Source of the DNA: Thermoplasmatota archaeon
GTDB taxonomy: Archaea > Thermoplasmatota > Thermoplasmata > Thermoplasmatales > Thermoplasmataceae
Direction of reading: 5' to 3'
DNA length: 64,000 bases
Assembly (NCBI GenBank): GCA_023381355.1
Contig: JAMCUL010000014.1
Coordinates: 1-64,000 of the forward strand
Positions 62,130 to 64,000 of this stretch are shown in pieces. Below the pieces are notes generated by a model that had not been told where the DNA came from, did no database searches, and saw only the letters and a list, made by a program, of their open reading frames with translations. Within the stretch, counting starts at the first letter, position 1. Every line of letters starts with the position of its first letter. Made by a program: the position numbers and the translations under genes.

Positions 62130-62648
62130 ATGCTGGTAAGAGATTTTGACAGATCACAGGAATACAGCACAACTACAGTCGCAATGGTTACTTCATCTTA
62201 TGATGGAATAATAAATGTAATGGCAGCAGAATGGACAATACGATCCTCCATAGATCCCTTCCTGATCTCACTGTACGTGGGTTATGAGAGGAAGACATAT
62301 GAAATGGTAAGAGCCAGTGGCGAATTCGGTCTCAGCTATTCATCCAGTGATCAGGCAGAGATTGTACATATATCCGGCAATTATTCCAGGAGGAGTCTCG
62401 ACAAGATTGGTACCGGCATGTTCCCACTTCTCCCGTCAAACAGAATAAAGGCCCCCCTGATTGCAGGCAGCATTTGTAACTTTGAATGCAGGGTAGTCGA
62501 TGAATTTCCATGTGGTGATCATGCCATTTTTGTTGGTGAGGTGCTTGAGGGTTATTATGATGATTCAAAGAGCCCTCTTGTATTTCACGGCGGTAAATTC
62601 TACAGGCTGGGTGACAGGATTCCAAAGAAAAGAACATCTGAGTATTAG
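62130..62648 (+). CDS. Flavin reductase-like FMN-binding protein
   Basis: A 172-residue protein resembling the flavin reductase-like domain: a T-T-V-A-M-V-T-S strand, N-V-M-A-A-E-W-T near 35, and S-L-Y-V-G-Y-E-R-K-T with G-E-F-G-L-S later. I start at ATG 62130, which has GTAGGAG immediately upstream; ATG 62109 would add seven residues. It may reduce flavin or act as a flavin-dependent oxidoreductase subunit. Confidence 0.8.
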   Translation: MLVRDFDRSQEYSTTTVAMVTSSYDGIINVMAAEWTIRSSIDPFLISLYVGYERKTYEMVRASGEFGLSYSSSDQAEIVHISGNYSRRSLDKIGTGMFPLLPSNRIKAPLIAGSICNFECRVVDEFPCGDHAIFVGEVLEGYYDDSKSPLVFHGGKFYRLGDRIPKKRTSEY

Positions 62649-62699
62649 TCTGAACAGTAAGAATCATCCTGTGACTGGCATGCCCAAAAGACGATAAAT

Positions 62700-63767
62700 A
62701 TGATGTTGAAATTCCAGTCAATGGGAGAACCTAATTTTCACCCATTGGAACTGTTTCCGGTAATAATCGGTACGATGAGCATTGCCCTTTCACTTTTCGT
62801 TATATCCCAGGTTTTCGGCATTGGAATATTGAACCTTTCAGCTGAACTTCTTTTCCTGATTGTTGCAGTGACATATGTGATTTCGCTTTCATGGTCCGTT
62901 TTCAATTATATCATTGGAAGGATTTCATGGAGAAATGATTTCAAAAATCCTGCCAGGCTGAGCATGATGTCATTTGCAGCGGTTATTTTTTATGCGTCCG
63001 GATTCTTTTACATCCAGTATTTTGGCCTCAATAATTCTGTTGCAGAGTTGTTGTCCACACTGTTCATTATTGTATGGTTTTTTGTTTTTACGCTTAATTT
63101 AAGGCTGGCTTACCTGATATACAATGGCCAGATAAGGATGTCTGATATAACATATCTGATAATAATACCCTCTATTGTTCTGGGGGCAGGAATAATCATC
63201 ACTTCGGTTCTTCTGCCTTACAGGTTCCTCTCTGAAGGGGTTAACATAAGTTTCTCCCTTTACATGCTTTCCCTAATTGGATTCGGCATCTCTGTCATTC
63301 AATTTTTCCTCCTATCCAGTATTTCTCTATTTTCCAACATACTTAACCAGTCTGGAATCCGTAAAGCAGGCACCACAATGATACCGCTTGGTGCTGCAAG
63401 CATCATCATCCTGAACTTAATCCTCTTCCCAACATTCAATGACCTGAAGATCCTCTACTTTCCCGAACGTTTTTCAATTGATCTTTCCATAGGGTTCTGG
63501 GGATTTGAAATTTTTGTAATGGTTACCGGTCTTCTGACTGCGTTTAAAACGATTGGAGGGAATCATGATATTTCCGTCTGGGCATATGTTTTCCCTGTTG
63601 GAATATCGATATTCAGTGATTATCTTCTATTTCTCTTCACCGGCTTTGCCATATTCAGGGTATCAATTATCGCAGTTTCAGCTGTACTTTTTGGGATGTA
63701 TTCATATTCCGTATATCACACGAGGAAATTTCTCAGATCAGCCAGGCTTGTTGCCGGAAAGATGTGA
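62700..63767 (+). CDS. SLAC1/TehA-like membrane protein
   Basis: A 355-residue membrane protein with about ten helices. F-P-V-I-I-G-T-M-S-I-A-L near 19-30 and a later V-W-A-Y-V-F-P-V-G-I near 300 resemble the opening and late helices of the tellurite-resistance/dicarboxylate (TDT, SLAC1) family. It may conduct anions or organic acids. The assignment rests on two motifs and the helix count. Confidence 0.6.
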   Translation: MMLKFQSMGEPNFHPLELFPVIIGTMSIALSLFVISQVFGIGILNLSAELLFLIVAVTYVISLSWSVFNYIIGRISWRNDFKNPARLSMMSFAAVIFYASGFFYIQYFGLNNSVAELLSTLFIIVWFFVFTLNLRLAYLIYNGQIRMSDITYLIIIPSIVLGAGIIITSVLLPYRFLSEGVNISFSLYMLSLIGFGISVIQFFLLSSISLFSNILNQSGIRKAGTTMIPLGAASIIILNLILFPTFNDLKILYFPERFSIDLSIGFWGFEIFVMVTGLLTAFKTIGGNHDISVWAYVFPVGISIFSDYLLFLFTGFAIFRVSIIAVSAVLFGMYSYSVYHTRKFLRSARLVAGKM

Positions 63768-63825
63768 AATGCTTATCCTAAGCTAAATAATATATATTTA
63801 AGTATTCAGAATCAATTGAGAAGCA

Positions 63826-64000
63826 ATGGGAAAACTTTCAGCATATATATTGGGTGTTTCATTTGCCCTCATTGTAAGCTTCTATTATGTTTATACTCTT
63901 TATTCTCCACTTCTTAACTGGTTGATGCCTGTGTTCGGAACGCCATTGATTTTCGTGGTCACTTTTCTATATATCCTTCTCGGAAATCCACTTAAAAATC
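63826..64000 (+). CDS. Small membrane protein, partial at window end
   Basis: The frame opens at ATG 63826 and runs off the window after 58 codons. Two hydrophobic segments are visible (about 6-24 and 34-54). TATA-like AATAATATATATTTAAG at 63785-63801 gives a leaderless start. No family can be assigned from this fragment. Confidence 0.6.
   Translation, partial: MGKLSAYILGVSFALIVSFYYVYTLYSPLLNWLMPVFGTPLIFVVTFLYILLGNPLKN

Overview
The window looks like a piece of a Thermoplasmatales chromosome (Euryarchaeota; an acidophile related to Thermoplasma, Ferroplasma or Cuniculiplasma). Supporting signs are archaeal gene content (archaeal-type nicotinate phosphoribosyltransferase, class II HMG-CoA reductase, Dph6, DUF2240, DUF929, an archaeal pilin N-terminus, a split transketolase), AT-rich TATA boxes about 25 bases before many start codons (leaderless transcripts), and three tRNA genes without encoded CCA. 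Species was not determined. No rRNA, CRISPR array or replication origin was seen.

Layout. 1-2130 is an unstable left edge: the tail of an unknown gene, two tandem small membrane proteins, then an IS3-like element broken by an IS21-like element, both decayed. 2131-8371 carries an alkyltransferase, three enzymes of the D-glycero-D-manno-heptose pathway (kinase and isomerase together, phosphatase 4 kb away), a large secreted glycoprotein-like protein and a decayed spacer. 8510-11112 holds a regulator divergent from a thioredoxin / thioredoxin reductase / Rieske operon. 11204-18106 holds a TPR protein, cysteine synthase, a rhodanese and a thiolase / hydroxyacyl-CoA dehydrogenase / enoyl-CoA hydratase operon. 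18257-25958 has a ClC-CBS channel, HMG-CoA reductase, an MFS carrier, a small gene joined to tRNA-Ser, and the methionine sulfoxide reductases. 26011-31418 is an envelope block: an ABC-2 exporter, an Asn-sequon-rich secreted protein, tRNA-Arg, a pilin-like protein and a DUF929 protein.

31544-45057 is mostly housekeeping: a COG2108 radical SAM enzyme, purB with an overlapping regulator, Dph6, peroxiredoxin, acyl-CoA ligase, FtsZ, split transketolase plus transaldolase, a dolichol-kinase-like protein, malic enzyme and acetyltransferases. 46410-49502 is a large MMPL/RND-type protein, followed by tRNA-Leu and a gene-poor, IS-scarred spacer. 50284-54804 has a hemerythrin gene with an in-frame stop, an IsdG-like heme monooxygenase, cyclophilin and the overlapping cysS / nicotinamidase / nicotinate phosphoribosyltransferase set. 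54938-57663 is a three-gene coiled-coil / SPFH-zinc-ribbon / zinc-ribbon operon. The right end has hydrolases, a CoA-disulfide-reductase-like flavoprotein, a protein with a C-terminal J-domain, a flavin reductase and an SLAC1-like membrane protein.

How genes fit together. Transketolase and transaldolase make sedoheptulose 7-phosphate, the substrate of the heptose pathway, whose sugar could decorate the many sequon-rich surface proteins. The acyl-CoA ligase and the thiolase operon make a near-complete beta-oxidation route. Thioredoxin, its reductase, Rieske protein, peroxiredoxin, MsrA/MsrB and the CoA-disulfide-reductase-like enzyme form a broad thiol and oxidative-stress capacity. The most interesting candidates are the thioredoxin reductase / Rieske pair, which may bypass NADPH, and the SPFH/zinc-ribbon operon, which recalls bacterial envelope-stress modules.
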